Of a DNA stretch of 64,000 bases, positions 1 to 8,326 are shown piece after piece; the first letter of the stretch is position 1; the number at the start of each line of letters is the position of its first letter. The translations under genes were made by a program, and so were the position numbers. Location of the stretch: the NCBI RefSeq assembly GCF_019355395.1, contig NZ_CP048829.1, forward strand, positions 2,073,501 through 2,137,500. Direction: 5' to 3'. The notes under the pieces are model-generated. The model was not told the DNA's origin. It was given only the letters and a program-made list of their open reading frames with translations, and did not search any database. The stretch comes from Chordicoccus furentiruminis (GTDB taxonomy: Bacteria; Bacillota; Clostridia; Lachnospirales; Lachnospiraceae).

Positions 1-2
1 AG

Positions 3-41
3 GAGACGGTGATGGCTGCGATCGCGGGAGGTGAGAGCTGA
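3..41 (+). CDS. Sugar ABC transporter ATPase, C-terminal end only
   Basis: Only the last twelve codons are inside the window, reading ETVMAAIAGGES and a TGA stop at 39-41. The tail resembles the C-terminus of ribose/galactose-type sugar ATPases, which often end in a short stretch with an M-A-A-I pattern; the ATPase near the right edge of this window ends similarly (KIMSAILNAG). The stop overlaps the next start codon as TGATG, so it is the upstream member of the permease operon. Identity rests on this short tail and on the two permeases that follow. Confidence 0.6.
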   Translation, partial: ETVMAAIAGGES

Positions 42-1090
42 TGAAAACGTGGAATAAACTGAAGAAGAGCCCGCTGTTTCTTCCGATTCTCTGTCTCTTC
101 CTGGTTCTTCTGATCAATCTGTTCAAGGATGTGAGCTTCTTCTCAGTCTCGATCAAGAACGGCGTCCTCTACGGCCGTCTGATCGATGTTCTGAACCGCG
201 GTTCTGAGATCGCGATCCTCGCCGTCGGCCAGACACTGGTGGTTGCGGTTTCGGCGGGAACCGATATCTCGGTCGGGTCGGTGATGGCGCTGGCGGCCTG
301 CGGCGGCTGCATGGTGCTGACCGGCTACGGGAACACTTCGGTGACGACGGTGCTCTATCCTATCGGAATCGGCATTCTCGTCGGCATCATCTACGGCATT
401 GTCTGCGGCATGATCAACGGCGCGATGGTCGCGAAGCTGAAAATTCAGCCGATGGTCGCCACGCTGATCCTGTTTACGGCCGCGCGCGCGGTGGGGCTTC
501 TGCTCTGCAACAACCAGATCACCTATATCCGCTATGAGCCCTACAAGTATCTCGGAAACTTCCTGCCGGGCTGCCCGATTCCGACGCCGATCCTTGTGAC
601 AGTCGTCGTGATTCTGATCGCGGAGCTGATTCTGAAGAAGTCGTCGCTGGAGCTGTATATCCAGTCGGTCGGCATCAACAGCCGGGCCTCCCGGATCTGC
701 GGCATCAACTCGGACATGATCTGCTTCATCTGCTACACGATCTGCGGCCTCTGTGCGGGCATCGCGGGCATGATCGCCTCGTCCCGCATCTACTCGGCGG
801 ATTCCAACAACATCGGCCTCAACTACGAACTGGACGCGATCCTTTCCGTGGCGCTCGGCGGCAACTCGCTGGCCGGCGGCAAGTTCAATATGGCCGGTTC
901 GATCATCGGCGCTTATACGATTCAGGCGATCACCACCACGCTGCTGGCGATGGGCGTCTCCACGGATCAGGCGCCGGTCTTCAAGGCCGTCATCGTCGTC
1001 GTCATCGTCGTCGTCCAGTCCCCGGTCTTCAAGAACTGGAGAGCGAGACAGGAGAAGAAAAAGGCAGCCGGAAAGGAGGCCGTTGCGTGA
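41..1090 (+). CDS. Sugar ABC transporter permease, YtfT/RbsC type
   Basis: Integral membrane permease of a simple-sugar ABC importer (BPD_transp_2 family), 349 residues with about eight to ten hydrophobic segments. The family signature TDISVGSVMAL is near residues 74-84, and a second conserved stretch, SVALGGNSLAGG, is near 268-279. The protein ends in a short basic tail (RARQEKKK). Its start overlaps the stop of the upstream ATPase, and its stop overlaps the next permease start as TGATG. Two consecutive permeases of this type are characteristic of the E. coli ytfT-yjfF galactofuranose system rather than of single-permease ribose systems. The YtfQ-like binding protein at 5.7 kb agrees with this. 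Substrate is inferred, not shown. Confidence 0.85.
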   Translation: MKTWNKLKKSPLFLPILCLFLVLLINLFKDVSFFSVSIKNGVLYGRLIDVLNRGSEIAILAVGQTLVVAVSAGTDISVGSVMALAACGGCMVLTGYGNTSVTTVLYPIGIGILVGIIYGIVCGMINGAMVAKLKIQPMVATLILFTAARAVGLLLCNNQITYIRYEPYKYLGNFLPGCPIPTPILVTVVVILIAELILKKSSLELYIQSVGINSRASRICGINSDMICFICYTICGLCAGIAGMIASSRIYSADSNNIGLNYELDAILSVALGGNSLAGGKFNMAGSIIGAYTIQAITTTLLAMGVSTDQAPVFKAVIVVVIVVVQSPVFKNWRARQEKKKAAGKEAVA

Positions 1091-2136
1091 TGGAAAAGAA
1101 TAAGACAGCCGCCGCGGGAAAGCGGATCAACGGCAACAATCTGCTGCTTCTCATCACCTGCGTCCTGTTCGTCGTGATGTACGCGGCGGGATGCGTGATC
1201 TACGCGGACAAGGGCTTCACCCATTTCCAGACCTTCCTGAATCTGTTCATCACGAACGCGGGCCTGATCTGCGTCACCTGCGGCATGACCTGCGTCATGC
1301 TGACGGGCGGCATCGATATTTCGGTCGGTTCGCTGATCGCGATGGACTGCATGATTCTGGCGGACGGGATGACGAACAAGCATATGAACGCGATTGCCCT
1401 TGTCGTCTTCGTGATGGTCATCGGCGTCGTCTTCGGGCTGGTTCAGGGCTTTCTCGTCAGCTACATGGAAATACAGCCGTTCATCGTCACGATGGCCGGG
1501 ATGTTCTTCGCACGCGGCATGACTGCCGTGATCAATACGGATCAGGTCTCCATCACCATGGACGCCTCGCCGCTCTTCTACGGATGGGCGAACGCGAAGA
1601 TCACGCTGCCGGCGTTCCTCGGCTACGCCAACCGCAAGGGGCGCATGATCGCGCCGTTCATCCGGCCGACCGTCATCATCGCGCTTCTGGTTGTCGTCGC
1701 GATCTGGTTTGTTCTGAAATACACGAAGTTCGGGCGCGTCCTCTACGCGGTCGGCGGCAACGAGCAGTCGGCAAAGATGATGGGTCTGAACGTCCGGAAG
1801 GTGAAGCTGGAGGCGTATGTGCTTTCTTCGGTTCTCTGCTCCATCGGAGGCATCCTGTTCTGCCTCAACACGATGACCGGCGCGGTCACGCAGGCGAAGG
1901 GACTTGAGATGTCCGCCATCGCGGCCGCTGTCATCGGCGGCACGCTGCTGACAGGCGGCGTCGGGAACGTCTGGGGCTCTCTTGTCGGCGTGCTGATCAC
2001 CGGTACGATTACAACCCTTGTCATGACCAACGGCAAGCTTCTCTCAAGCTGGGCCAACATCATGACGGCTGCTCTTCTGTGCGTGTTCATTCTCCTGCAG
2101 AGCGTGTTCGCGTACATCAAGAACAGAGGGAAGTAA
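1090..2136 (+). CDS. Sugar ABC transporter permease, YjfF type
   Basis: Second membrane permease of the same importer, about 348 residues. It carries the same family signature, GGIDISVGSLIAMD, near residue 76, and VIGGTLLTGGVGNVWGSLVG near the C-terminus. A GTG at 1087 is in frame immediately before the ATG at 1090. I prefer the ATG because it makes the same TGATG overlap with the preceding stop that is seen at position 41. The protein pairs with the upstream permease to form the membrane channel and is followed by a strong terminator, so it closes the transport operon. Confidence 0.85.
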   Translation: MEKNKTAAAGKRINGNNLLLLITCVLFVVMYAAGCVIYADKGFTHFQTFLNLFITNAGLICVTCGMTCVMLTGGIDISVGSLIAMDCMILADGMTNKHMNAIALVVFVMVIGVVFGLVQGFLVSYMEIQPFIVTMAGMFFARGMTAVINTDQVSITMDASPLFYGWANAKITLPAFLGYANRKGRMIAPFIRPTVIIALLVVVAIWFVLKYTKFGRVLYAVGGNEQSAKMMGLNVRKVKLEAYVLSSVLCSIGGILFCLNTMTGAVTQAKGLEMSAIAAAVIGGTLLTGGVGNVWGSLVGVLITGTITTLVMTNGKLLSSWANIMTAALLCVFILLQSVFAYIKNRGK

Positions 2137-2158
2137 TACATTCTCTTCATGCTATACG

Positions 2159-2187
2159 GAAACGGGCGTCCGCCGGACGTCCGTTTC
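2159..2187 (+). other. Hairpin just after the permease operon
   Basis: Thirteen-base stem GAAACGGGCGTCC / GGACGTCCGTTTC with one G-T pair and a 3-base loop, 22 bases after the permease stop. No T-run follows, so it may protect the mRNA 3' end or assist the terminator downstream rather than terminate by itself. Confidence 0.5.
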
Positions 2188-2198
2188 GGCGTACGCGG

Positions 2199-2258
2199 AG
2201 CGCGGCGCAGAGACTGCATTGAGGACGGTCCTGCTGCAGAAGCGTGCCGCGCTTTTTT
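2199..2258 (+). terminator. Intrinsic terminator of the sugar permease operon
   Basis: AGCGCGGC (2199-2206) pairs perfectly with GCCGCGCT (2246-2253) and is followed by six T. The long loop contains further pairing potential (CTGCA/TGCAG). It separates the transporter from the regulator gene at 2380. Confidence 0.7.
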
Positions 2259-2352
2259 ATTCCGGCGGATATTTCCGGGGAGCGGCCGGAGCGGAACTTT
2301 TCCGGTGTCAGGGGCGCGGCTGCCCGGAACGGGGTTCGGAAACGGTCTGAAA

Positions 2353-2363
2353 TGTGGTACGAT
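2353..2363 (+). promoter_or_regulatory. Probable extended -10 promoter for the two-component genes
   Basis: TGG-TACGAT (TG at 2355-2356, -10 at 2358-2363) lies just upstream of a GGAGG ribosome site at 2370-2374. No good -35 is visible, which fits an extended -10 promoter. Confidence 0.35.
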
Positions 2364-2379
2364 AGACGCGGAGGAGCGT

Positions 2380-4056
2380 ATGATCCGGGTATTTTTAGTG
2401 GAAGACGAATATATCATCCGGGAGGCGATCAAGCGGACCGTCGACTGGAGCGCGGCGGGCTGCGAGCTGGTCGGCGAGGCAGGAGACGGAGAGAAGGCGT
2501 ATCAGATGATTCTGAAGGCCGAGCCGGACATCCTGATCACCGATATCCGCATGCCTTTTATGGACGGACTCGATCTCTCGCGTCTCGTGCGGAAGAAGCT
2601 TCCGAAGACGAGAATCGTGATCTTGAGCGGCTATGATGACTTCGCCTACGCCAAGGAGGCGATTTCGATCGGTGTCACCGAGTATCTGCTGAAACCGGTG
2701 TCCGGGGCGAAGCTGATGGATACGCTGAGGACCGTGAGCAAGGGAATTGAAGCGGACCGGCAGCAGACCAACTACAAGGAGGTCTACGAGGCGGAGCATG
2801 CCGAGAGACTGAAGTACGAGAAGCAGAATCTGATCCGCAGCGTCATCGACGGCAAGCTCGCGATGGCCGACGTGATCGAGCGCGGTCAGACGCTGGGCGT
2901 CAGTCTCGCGGCGGCGTATTACGGCATCATCCTGATGCAGCTGAGTGTCAGGGACAGCGAGAGCGCAGGGGCGGATCAGGAGCCGGCGGCCATCGCGGAC
3001 GCGCTGGCCGCCATCCTCGATATGGCGGAGCAAAAACCCGACATCGGGCTCTACGAGCAGATCGGAGGCGTCGTGGTGATGCTGGTGATGGCGCCTGATC
3101 CCGACACGCTGAAGCGGCGGACCGGGGAGGAGCTGCGCACGGCAGCCGGCATCGCCGGCGGCTCGCCGGACATTCTCTTCTTCGCGTCGGTCGGGGAGCC
3201 GGTCGAACGGATCCGCGAGATCAATCAGTCCTACCGGGAAGCGAACCGGCGGTTCGCCAGAAGGTTCCTCTGCGATGCCAGCCGGATCTTCACCGGTGAG
3301 GACGAGGAGAAGGAGAACGCTGATACGGCTGTTCCGGAGCGGAAGCGGGACGAAGACGCCTTCTCTCTGAGCGGGTTTGACATCGGAAAGATCGACCGCC
3401 GGATGCTGTTTCATTTCCTGCGGAGCGGAACGGAGCAGGATGTGCCCGCCTTCGTGAAGGACTGCTTCTCGGGGCTGTCGGCGGCGAATCTCAACTCGCA
3501 GATGGTCCGTCAGTATATCGTGATGAATACCTATCTGACGACGGCCTCCTTCCTGCAGTCGGCGGGACTCGACAACGAGACCATCGAGAAAAAACTGGGT
3601 CGGTTCACGGATCCCGCGCGGATCGCGTCGGTGGACGGGATCGCGGAGTATCTGTCGAAAATCTTCACGGCGGCGCTGGAGGCGCGGGACGCGCAGTCGG
3701 AGAGCCGGTACGGCTCCATCGTGGCGGAGGCGAAGCAGTATATCTACCGGAATTTCACGCAGAACGACATTTCGCTCGGCACTGTGGCGGAGGCGGTGGG
3801 CGTCAGCGCGAACCATCTGAGCCGCCTCTTCAGTTCCTCGACGGGCAGCACGTTCATCGAATTTCTGACGGAGGTGCGGATGGAGAAAGCGAAGGACATG
3901 CTGCTGACAACGGAGGCGCCGGGCTCGGAGATCGCGCTGGATGTCGGCTATTCGGACCCGCATTACTTCTATTATATCTTCAAGAAGACGCAGGGAATGA
4001 CGCCGAAGGAGTTCCGGCAGGAGCGGGCGAAGGACGGGGAGCCGGACCAGAGCTGA
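2380..4056 (+). CDS. Response regulator, YesN type (receiver + AraC HTH)
   Basis: A 558-residue transcription regulator. The receiver domain fills residues 1-120: acidic pair E8-D9, phospho-acceptor Asp55 in ILITDIRMP, and the conserved YLLKPV lysine. A variable middle follows, then two AraC-type helix-turn-helix motifs at the C-terminus (VAEAVGVSANHLSRLF, and IALDVGYSDPHYFYYIFKK with TPKEFR). The reading frame runs open upstream to 2149, but the ATG at 2380 has GGAGG nine bases before it and begins exactly at the receiver fold, so I chose it. It lies 18 bases from the histidine kinase gene and probably controls the neighbouring sugar importer. The target operator was not identified. Confidence 0.9.
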   Translation: MIRVFLVEDEYIIREAIKRTVDWSAAGCELVGEAGDGEKAYQMILKAEPDILITDIRMPFMDGLDLSRLVRKKLPKTRIVILSGYDDFAYAKEAISIGVTEYLLKPVSGAKLMDTLRTVSKGIEADRQQTNYKEVYEAEHAERLKYEKQNLIRSVIDGKLAMADVIERGQTLGVSLAAAYYGIILMQLSVRDSESAGADQEPAAIADALAAILDMAEQKPDIGLYEQIGGVVVMLVMAPDPDTLKRRTGEELRTAAGIAGGSPDILFFASVGEPVERIREINQSYREANRRFARRFLCDASRIFTGEDEEKENADTAVPERKRDEDAFSLSGFDIGKIDRRMLFHFLRSGTEQDVPAFVKDCFSGLSAANLNSQMVRQYIVMNTYLTTASFLQSAGLDNETIEKKLGRFTDPARIASVDGIAEYLSKIFTAALEARDAQSESRYGSIVAEAKQYIYRNFTQNDISLGTVAEAVGVSANHLSRLFSSSTGSTFIEFLTEVRMEKAKDMLLTTEAPGSEIALDVGYSDPHYFYYIFKKTQGMTPKEFRQERAKDGEPDQS

Positions 4057-4074
4057 GGACGGAGACTGGGGATT

Positions 4075-5595
4075 ATGTTCCGGAAAAAAGGAGAAAAGGA
4101 CCACGCGGGGAAGCGGCGCGGCGGGATCCGCAGGAAGATCATGCTGCTGGTCTGGATGTCCGTGCTGCCGATGACGGCGGTGGCCGTCTACGCGATCTTC
4201 ACCATCGACGCGTTTTACCAGCAGTACGACCAGAGCGTGCAGAACATCACGATGATTAATGATTATAACGTCTCGTTCGAGAAAAATATGAACGGGACGA
4301 TGTACTACATCATTGTCGAGACGTACGACTGGAATGAGCTGAAAAACAAGGACAGCACCGGCAATCCGTACGTCCAGATCCGGGAGTTCAAGAAACGGCT
4401 CGGCGAGCTCCGCCGGACGACGACGGATGTGAGCACCCGGAGCGACATCGACGCGATCGGAAAGATGCTCGATTCTCTGAAGCTGCGGATCGACGACATC
4501 ATCGTCAACGTGGAGAAAGGCGACCGCTACGACGAGAGCATGGAGATGCTGAAGGCCAACATCAACACGCTCACCGGCCTCATCCAGAAGGACATCGTGG
4601 ACTACATCTCGCTTGAGGTGGCCAATATGGAGCGGGTGCAGGCAAGCATTTCCCGTCAGGTTTCCTGGTCGATGACGGTCCTCATCCTTCTGGTCTGTGT
4701 CCTGCTCGCCCTGACGCTGCTCACCGCCACCGGCATTTCCAGAAGAATCACCGAGCCGATCCGCCGGATGTGCGCGAAGACGGAGCAGTTCGCGCGCGGA
4801 GACTTCTCGGTGCGGATCGGGACGCGGAGCGGCGACGAGCTGGATACGCTGGCGGACAGCTTCAACAGCATGGTGACGGAGATCGGAAAACTGGTGGAAG
4901 ATATCCGGATCGAGCAGAAGAACGCGAAGGACGCCGAGCTGAGGATCCTGCAGGCCCAGATCAACCCGCATTTCCTCTACAATACGCTGGACGCGATCAT
5001 GTGGCTGGTCGAATCGGGACAGAAGGAGCAGGCGGTGAGCATGGTCTCCTCGCTGTCGGACTTCTTCCGGACGACGCTCAGCAAGGGACGTGACTGGATC
5101 ACGGTGGCGGAGGAGCGGAGCCATATCCGCAGCTATCTGGAGATTCAGCGGTTCCGGTACGCGGACATTCTGGACTACGAGATCGATATTCCCGAGTCGA
5201 TCGAGCACTATTTCGTGATGAAGCTGACGCTGCAGCCGATCGTGGAGAACGCGCTGTATCACGGGATCAAGAACAAGCGGGGAAAAGGCCTGATCACCGT
5301 CCGGGGACGGGAGGAAGGAAACGATCTTCTGTTCACGGTGGAGGACGACGGGATCGGCATGATGCCGGCCGAGCTTGACCGGATGCGGAAACTGATCGCC
5401 GGTGAGATCGCGACGGATCACTCGAGGCACGGCTTCGGCATCGCGAATGTGGAGCAGAGGATCCGTCTCCGCTACGGTGAAGGCTACGGGGTCAGCGCCG
5501 AGAGCGAGTACGGCGTCGGAAGCCGCATCACAGTCAGGATCCCGAAGGTGATCCATCCTGACGGCGAGGAAGGCGTCCGGCCGGAGGCCGGCTGA
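4075..5595 (+). CDS. Sensor histidine kinase, YesM/LytS-like family
   Basis: A membrane histidine kinase of 506 residues. A basic N-terminus is followed by a membrane segment near 23-44, an extracytoplasmic sensor region of about 150 residues, a second membrane segment near 197-217, a HAMP linker (ITEPIRRM onward) and the His_kinase domain with the phospho-acceptor His299 in QINPHFLYNTLDAI. The ATP-binding domain has PIVENALYHGI, DDGIGM and HGFGIANVEQR. This family pairs with YesN-type regulators, matching the gene just upstream. The sensor region is short; ligand detection could go through the binding protein encoded immediately downstream. That link is inferred from gene order. Confidence 0.9.
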   Translation: MFRKKGEKDHAGKRRGGIRRKIMLLVWMSVLPMTAVAVYAIFTIDAFYQQYDQSVQNITMINDYNVSFEKNMNGTMYYIIVETYDWNELKNKDSTGNPYVQIREFKKRLGELRRTTTDVSTRSDIDAIGKMLDSLKLRIDDIIVNVEKGDRYDESMEMLKANINTLTGLIQKDIVDYISLEVANMERVQASISRQVSWSMTVLILLVCVLLALTLLTATGISRRITEPIRRMCAKTEQFARGDFSVRIGTRSGDELDTLADSFNSMVTEIGKLVEDIRIEQKNAKDAELRILQAQINPHFLYNTLDAIMWLVESGQKEQAVSMVSSLSDFFRTTLSKGRDWITVAEERSHIRSYLEIQRFRYADILDYEIDIPESIEHYFVMKLTLQPIVENALYHGIKNKRGKGLITVRGREEGNDLLFTVEDDGIGMMPAELDRMRKLIAGEIATDHSRHGFGIANVEQRIRLRYGEGYGVSAESEYGVGSRITVRIPKVIHPDGEEGVRPEAG

Positions 5596-5652
5596 TAAGG
5601 AACGGCGGATCGGTGTTATGTCAATGTCTGCGTCGGAAGGAGGGGGACGGAG

Positions 5653-6732
5653 ATGAACTGGCTGAGAATGGCGGCCGCGGCCGGATGCGCGGCGCTGCTG
5701 GCGGGCTGCGGCGCGCCTGCGCTTCCCTGGACGGCCGGAAGCGGGGAGACGGCGTCGGCGGAAAGTTCGTCCGACGCCGGCCTGATCACGGTCGGATTTG
5801 CCCAGGTGGGAGAGGAGTCCGACTGGCGCAGGGCCAATTCGGTCTCGATTGAGGATGCATTTTCCACAAAAAACGGGTATCGCCTGCTTTTTGATGACGG
5901 ACAGAACGATCCCGACAACCAGATCGTGGCGATCCGGAACTTCATCCAGCAGGAAGTCGATTACATTGTGCTGGAGCCGATCATCGAGGACGGCTGGGAT
6001 ACAGTGCTGAAGGAGGCGAAGGAGGCCGGGATCCCCGTGATCGTCGCGGACCGTCAGATCCGCGTGCAGGATGACTCCCTGTACGCCGCCTGGGTCGGAT
6101 CGGACTGCCTTCTCGAGGGACGGATGGCGTGTGAGTGGCTGCACGCGTGGTGCGCGGCGAAGGGAATTCCCGACGAATCGCTGAAGATCGTCAATCTTCA
6201 GGGTACACTCGGCTCGACACCGCAGATCGGCCGGGACGGAGCGCTGAAGGAGTCCTGCAGCGCGTACGGCTGGGAGCTTCTCGCCCAGACGAGAGGCGAG
6301 TTTACGCAGGCGAAGGGGCGCGAGGCGATGGAAGAAATGCTCGCGGCCTATCCTTCTCTCAATGTCGTGTACTGCGACAATGACAACGAGGCGTACGGCG
6401 CGATCGACGCCATTCTGAAGGCGGGACGGACGCCCGGTACGGATCTCGCGGGGGGAGACATTCTGGTGATCTCCTTTGACGCCGCGAAGAAGGCGCTGAC
6501 CTACGTGAAGAACGGTCAGATCGCCGTGGACGGTGAGTGCAATCCGCTGCACGGGCCCCGGATCCGCTCGATCATCGAAAAGCTGGAAGAGGGCGGGGAG
6601 GTCAGCAAGACGCAGTATGTCGAGGAAGGGCTGTTCGCCGCCGACAGCACGGTTCCATCCGTGACGGCTGACGGCATCACCCGGGACGTGACGGTGGTGA
6701 CGCAGCGTGTCATTGACGACCGCTCCTACTGA
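5653..6732 (+). CDS. YtfQ-like sugar-binding lipoprotein
   Basis: A 359-residue periplasmic-binding-protein-like protein (PBP type 1 fold). The N-terminus has a lipobox, LLAGC, with Cys19 as the likely lipid anchor. The mature part begins ITVGFAQVGEESDWR, which resembles E. coli YtfQ (TVGFSQVGSESGWR). Further family landmarks are NQIVAIRNFI, WDTVLKEAKEAGIPV, DRQI, LEGRMACEWL and NLQGTLGSTPQIGR. It follows the histidine kinase by 57 bases and no transporter gene follows it, so it is either a second receptor for the YtfRT/YjfF importer or a sensory receptor working with the kinase. Galactofuranose is the best-guess ligand, from family resemblance only. Confidence 0.85.
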   Translation: MNWLRMAAAAGCAALLAGCGAPALPWTAGSGETASAESSSDAGLITVGFAQVGEESDWRRANSVSIEDAFSTKNGYRLLFDDGQNDPDNQIVAIRNFIQQEVDYIVLEPIIEDGWDTVLKEAKEAGIPVIVADRQIRVQDDSLYAAWVGSDCLLEGRMACEWLHAWCAAKGIPDESLKIVNLQGTLGSTPQIGRDGALKESCSAYGWELLAQTRGEFTQAKGREAMEEMLAAYPSLNVVYCDNDNEAYGAIDAILKAGRTPGTDLAGGDILVISFDAAKKALTYVKNGQIAVDGECNPLHGPRIRSIIEKLEEGGEVSKTQYVEEGLFAADSTVPSVTADGITRDVTVVTQRVIDDRSY

Positions 6733-6806
6733 GCCGGTCCGTACGGGAAACGCCGTCCGGCCGGGAGATTGTCCGGAATAAAAACTTTTCCAACCGCTTT
6801 ATTCTA

Positions 6807-6815
6807 TGCTATCAT
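6807..6815 (+). promoter_or_regulatory. Extended -10 promoter upstream of aspartokinase
   Basis: TGC-TATCAT, with -10 at 6810-6815, lies in a locally AT-rich stretch about 90 bases upstream of the start codon. A weak TTTTCC occurs about 18 bases upstream. Confidence 0.45.
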
Positions 6816-6904
6816 GTGACAGACATGCCGCGGCCGCGCGCAAGTCGCGTGGAGCCCTCAAGCGGAGGCTGAAGCAGGCAGGATGATGGAGGAAGGCAGA
6901 AAAG

Positions 6905-8227
6905 ATGATCAAAGTAGTCAAATTCGGAGGGAGTTCGCTGGCGGATGCCACACAGTTCGGAAAAGTGGCCGACATCATCCACGCGGATCCGTCGAGGGTG
7001 TTCGTCGTACCCAGCGCGCCCGGACGCCGGTATCCGACGGATACAAAGGTGACGGATATGCTGCTGAAAGCGTATGATCTGGCCGCCGCGGGCAGCGGGG
7101 AGCTGGACGCGCAGCTTGATGCCATAAGGGAGCGGTATGACGCCATTATTTCCGGTCTTTCGCTGGACTTCTCTCTCGACGGGGAATTTGCGGAAATCCG
7201 GAAGAATCTGAAGGAGCATCCGGAGCGCGATTACGCGGCTTCCCGGGGCGAATACCTGAACGGCCTCGTGATGGCCGCCTATCTCGGCTTTGATTTCATC
7301 GATCCTTTCGATGTGATTTTCTTCAATGAAGAGGGCGGCCTTAACGCCTATAAGACCGAAAAGGTGCTCTCCGCACGGCTCAGGGAGACGGAGCACGCGG
7401 TGATCCCCGGCTTCTACGGACAGGGAAAGGACGGGAAAGTGAAGACGTTTTCCCGCGGAGGATCGGACGTCACGGGCTCCATCGTCGCCAGTGCGGCGAG
7501 GGCGGATATCTATGAGAACTGGACCGATGTGTCGGGCTTTCTCATCACGGATCCGCGGATCGTGAAGGATCCGGCGCCGATCCATACCATCACCTACCGT
7601 GAGCTCCGTGAGCTGAGCTACATGGGAGCCTCCGTTCTTCACGAGGACGCGATCTTTCCGGTCCGCTCGAAGGGGATCCCGATCAACATCCGGAACACGA
7701 ACTGCCCGGAGGACGAGGGAACCTGGATTGTGGAAAGCACGGCGAGAAAGCCGAAGTACACGATCACGGGCGTTGCGGGCAAGAAGGGTTTCTGTGCGGT
7801 GCTGATCACGAAGGCGATGATGAACTCCGAGATCGGCTTCGGGAGAAAGGTGCTCCAGGCGTTTGAGGAGAACGATATTTCGTTCGAACACATGCCGTCC
7901 GGCATCGATACGATGACCGTCGTGGTGCATGAGAGCGAGTTCCTCGATAAGGAGCAGCGGGTGGTTTCCACGATCCACCGGCTCGCCTCGCCGGATTCCG
8001 TCGAGATCGAGTCGGGACTTGCGCTGATTGCCGTCGTCGGACGCGGCATGAAGTCGATGTGCGGCACGGCGGCCCGGATCTTTTCCGCTCTGGCCCACGC
8101 AAGGATCAACATCCGGATGATCGATCAGGGGTCCTCCGAGCTCAACATCATCGTCGGCGTCGCCAACGAGGACTTCGAGAAGGCGATCCGCGCGATCTAT
8201 TCGATTTTCGTGGAAACGCAGCTTTGA
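6905..8227 (+). CDS. Aspartate kinase (long form, 440 aa)
   Basis: Phosphorylates aspartate as the first step to threonine, methionine and lysine. The N-terminal kinase domain begins VVKFGGSSLAD (the KFGGSS phosphate-binding motif). It continues with SRGEYLNGLVMA, FSRGGSDVTGSIVA and DVSGFLITDPR. The C-terminal third has two ACT regulatory folds (ITKAMMNSEIGFGRKVLQAF and IAVVGRGMKSMCGTAARIF). Length and the SRGEYLNG pattern fit the longer aspartokinase class. A GGAGGAAGG site precedes the ATG. It is not beside other pathway genes; a second, shorter aspartokinase lies at 26.2 kb next to homoserine dehydrogenase, so this may be the isozyme with different feedback control. Confidence 0.93.
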   Translation: MIKVVKFGGSSLADATQFGKVADIIHADPSRVFVVPSAPGRRYPTDTKVTDMLLKAYDLAAAGSGELDAQLDAIRERYDAIISGLSLDFSLDGEFAEIRKNLKEHPERDYAASRGEYLNGLVMAAYLGFDFIDPFDVIFFNEEGGLNAYKTEKVLSARLRETEHAVIPGFYGQGKDGKVKTFSRGGSDVTGSIVASAARADIYENWTDVSGFLITDPRIVKDPAPIHTITYRELRELSYMGASVLHEDAIFPVRSKGIPINIRNTNCPEDEGTWIVESTARKPKYTITGVAGKKGFCAVLITKAMMNSEIGFGRKVLQAFEENDISFEHMPSGIDTMTVVVHESEFLDKEQRVVSTIHRLASPDSVEIESGLALIAVVGRGMKSMCGTAARIFSALAHARINIRMIDQGSSELNIIVGVANEDFEKAIRAIYSIFVETQL

Positions 8228-8288
8228 TAGAAGAAGAGTCAGCCTTTACGGCAGCCGGACAGAGGGGGTGCGGAATCTCCATCCGCGT

Positions 8289-8317
8289 TTGCAACCGGTT
8301 ATCTCCGAACGTATAAT
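8289..8317 (+). promoter_or_regulatory. Promoter TTGCAA-17-TATAAT for the exonuclease gene
   Basis: TTGCAA (8289-8294) and TATAAT (8312-8317) are separated by 17 bases. The expected transcription start falls only a few bases before the ATG at 8327, leaving no room for a ribosome site, so the message may be leaderless. Confidence 0.7.
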
Positions 8318-8326
8318 GATTCACTG

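Noticed and set aside
2149-2379. N-terminal extension of the response regulator
   Set aside because: The extension crosses a terminator and promoter region and is Arg/Gly-rich; the receiver fold starts at 2380.
2395-6552. Very long open frame on the minus strand (1385 codons)
   Set aside because: It lies opposite three well-supported plus-strand genes, has His/Arg-rich composition and no recognisable domain. High GC third positions create such shadow frames.
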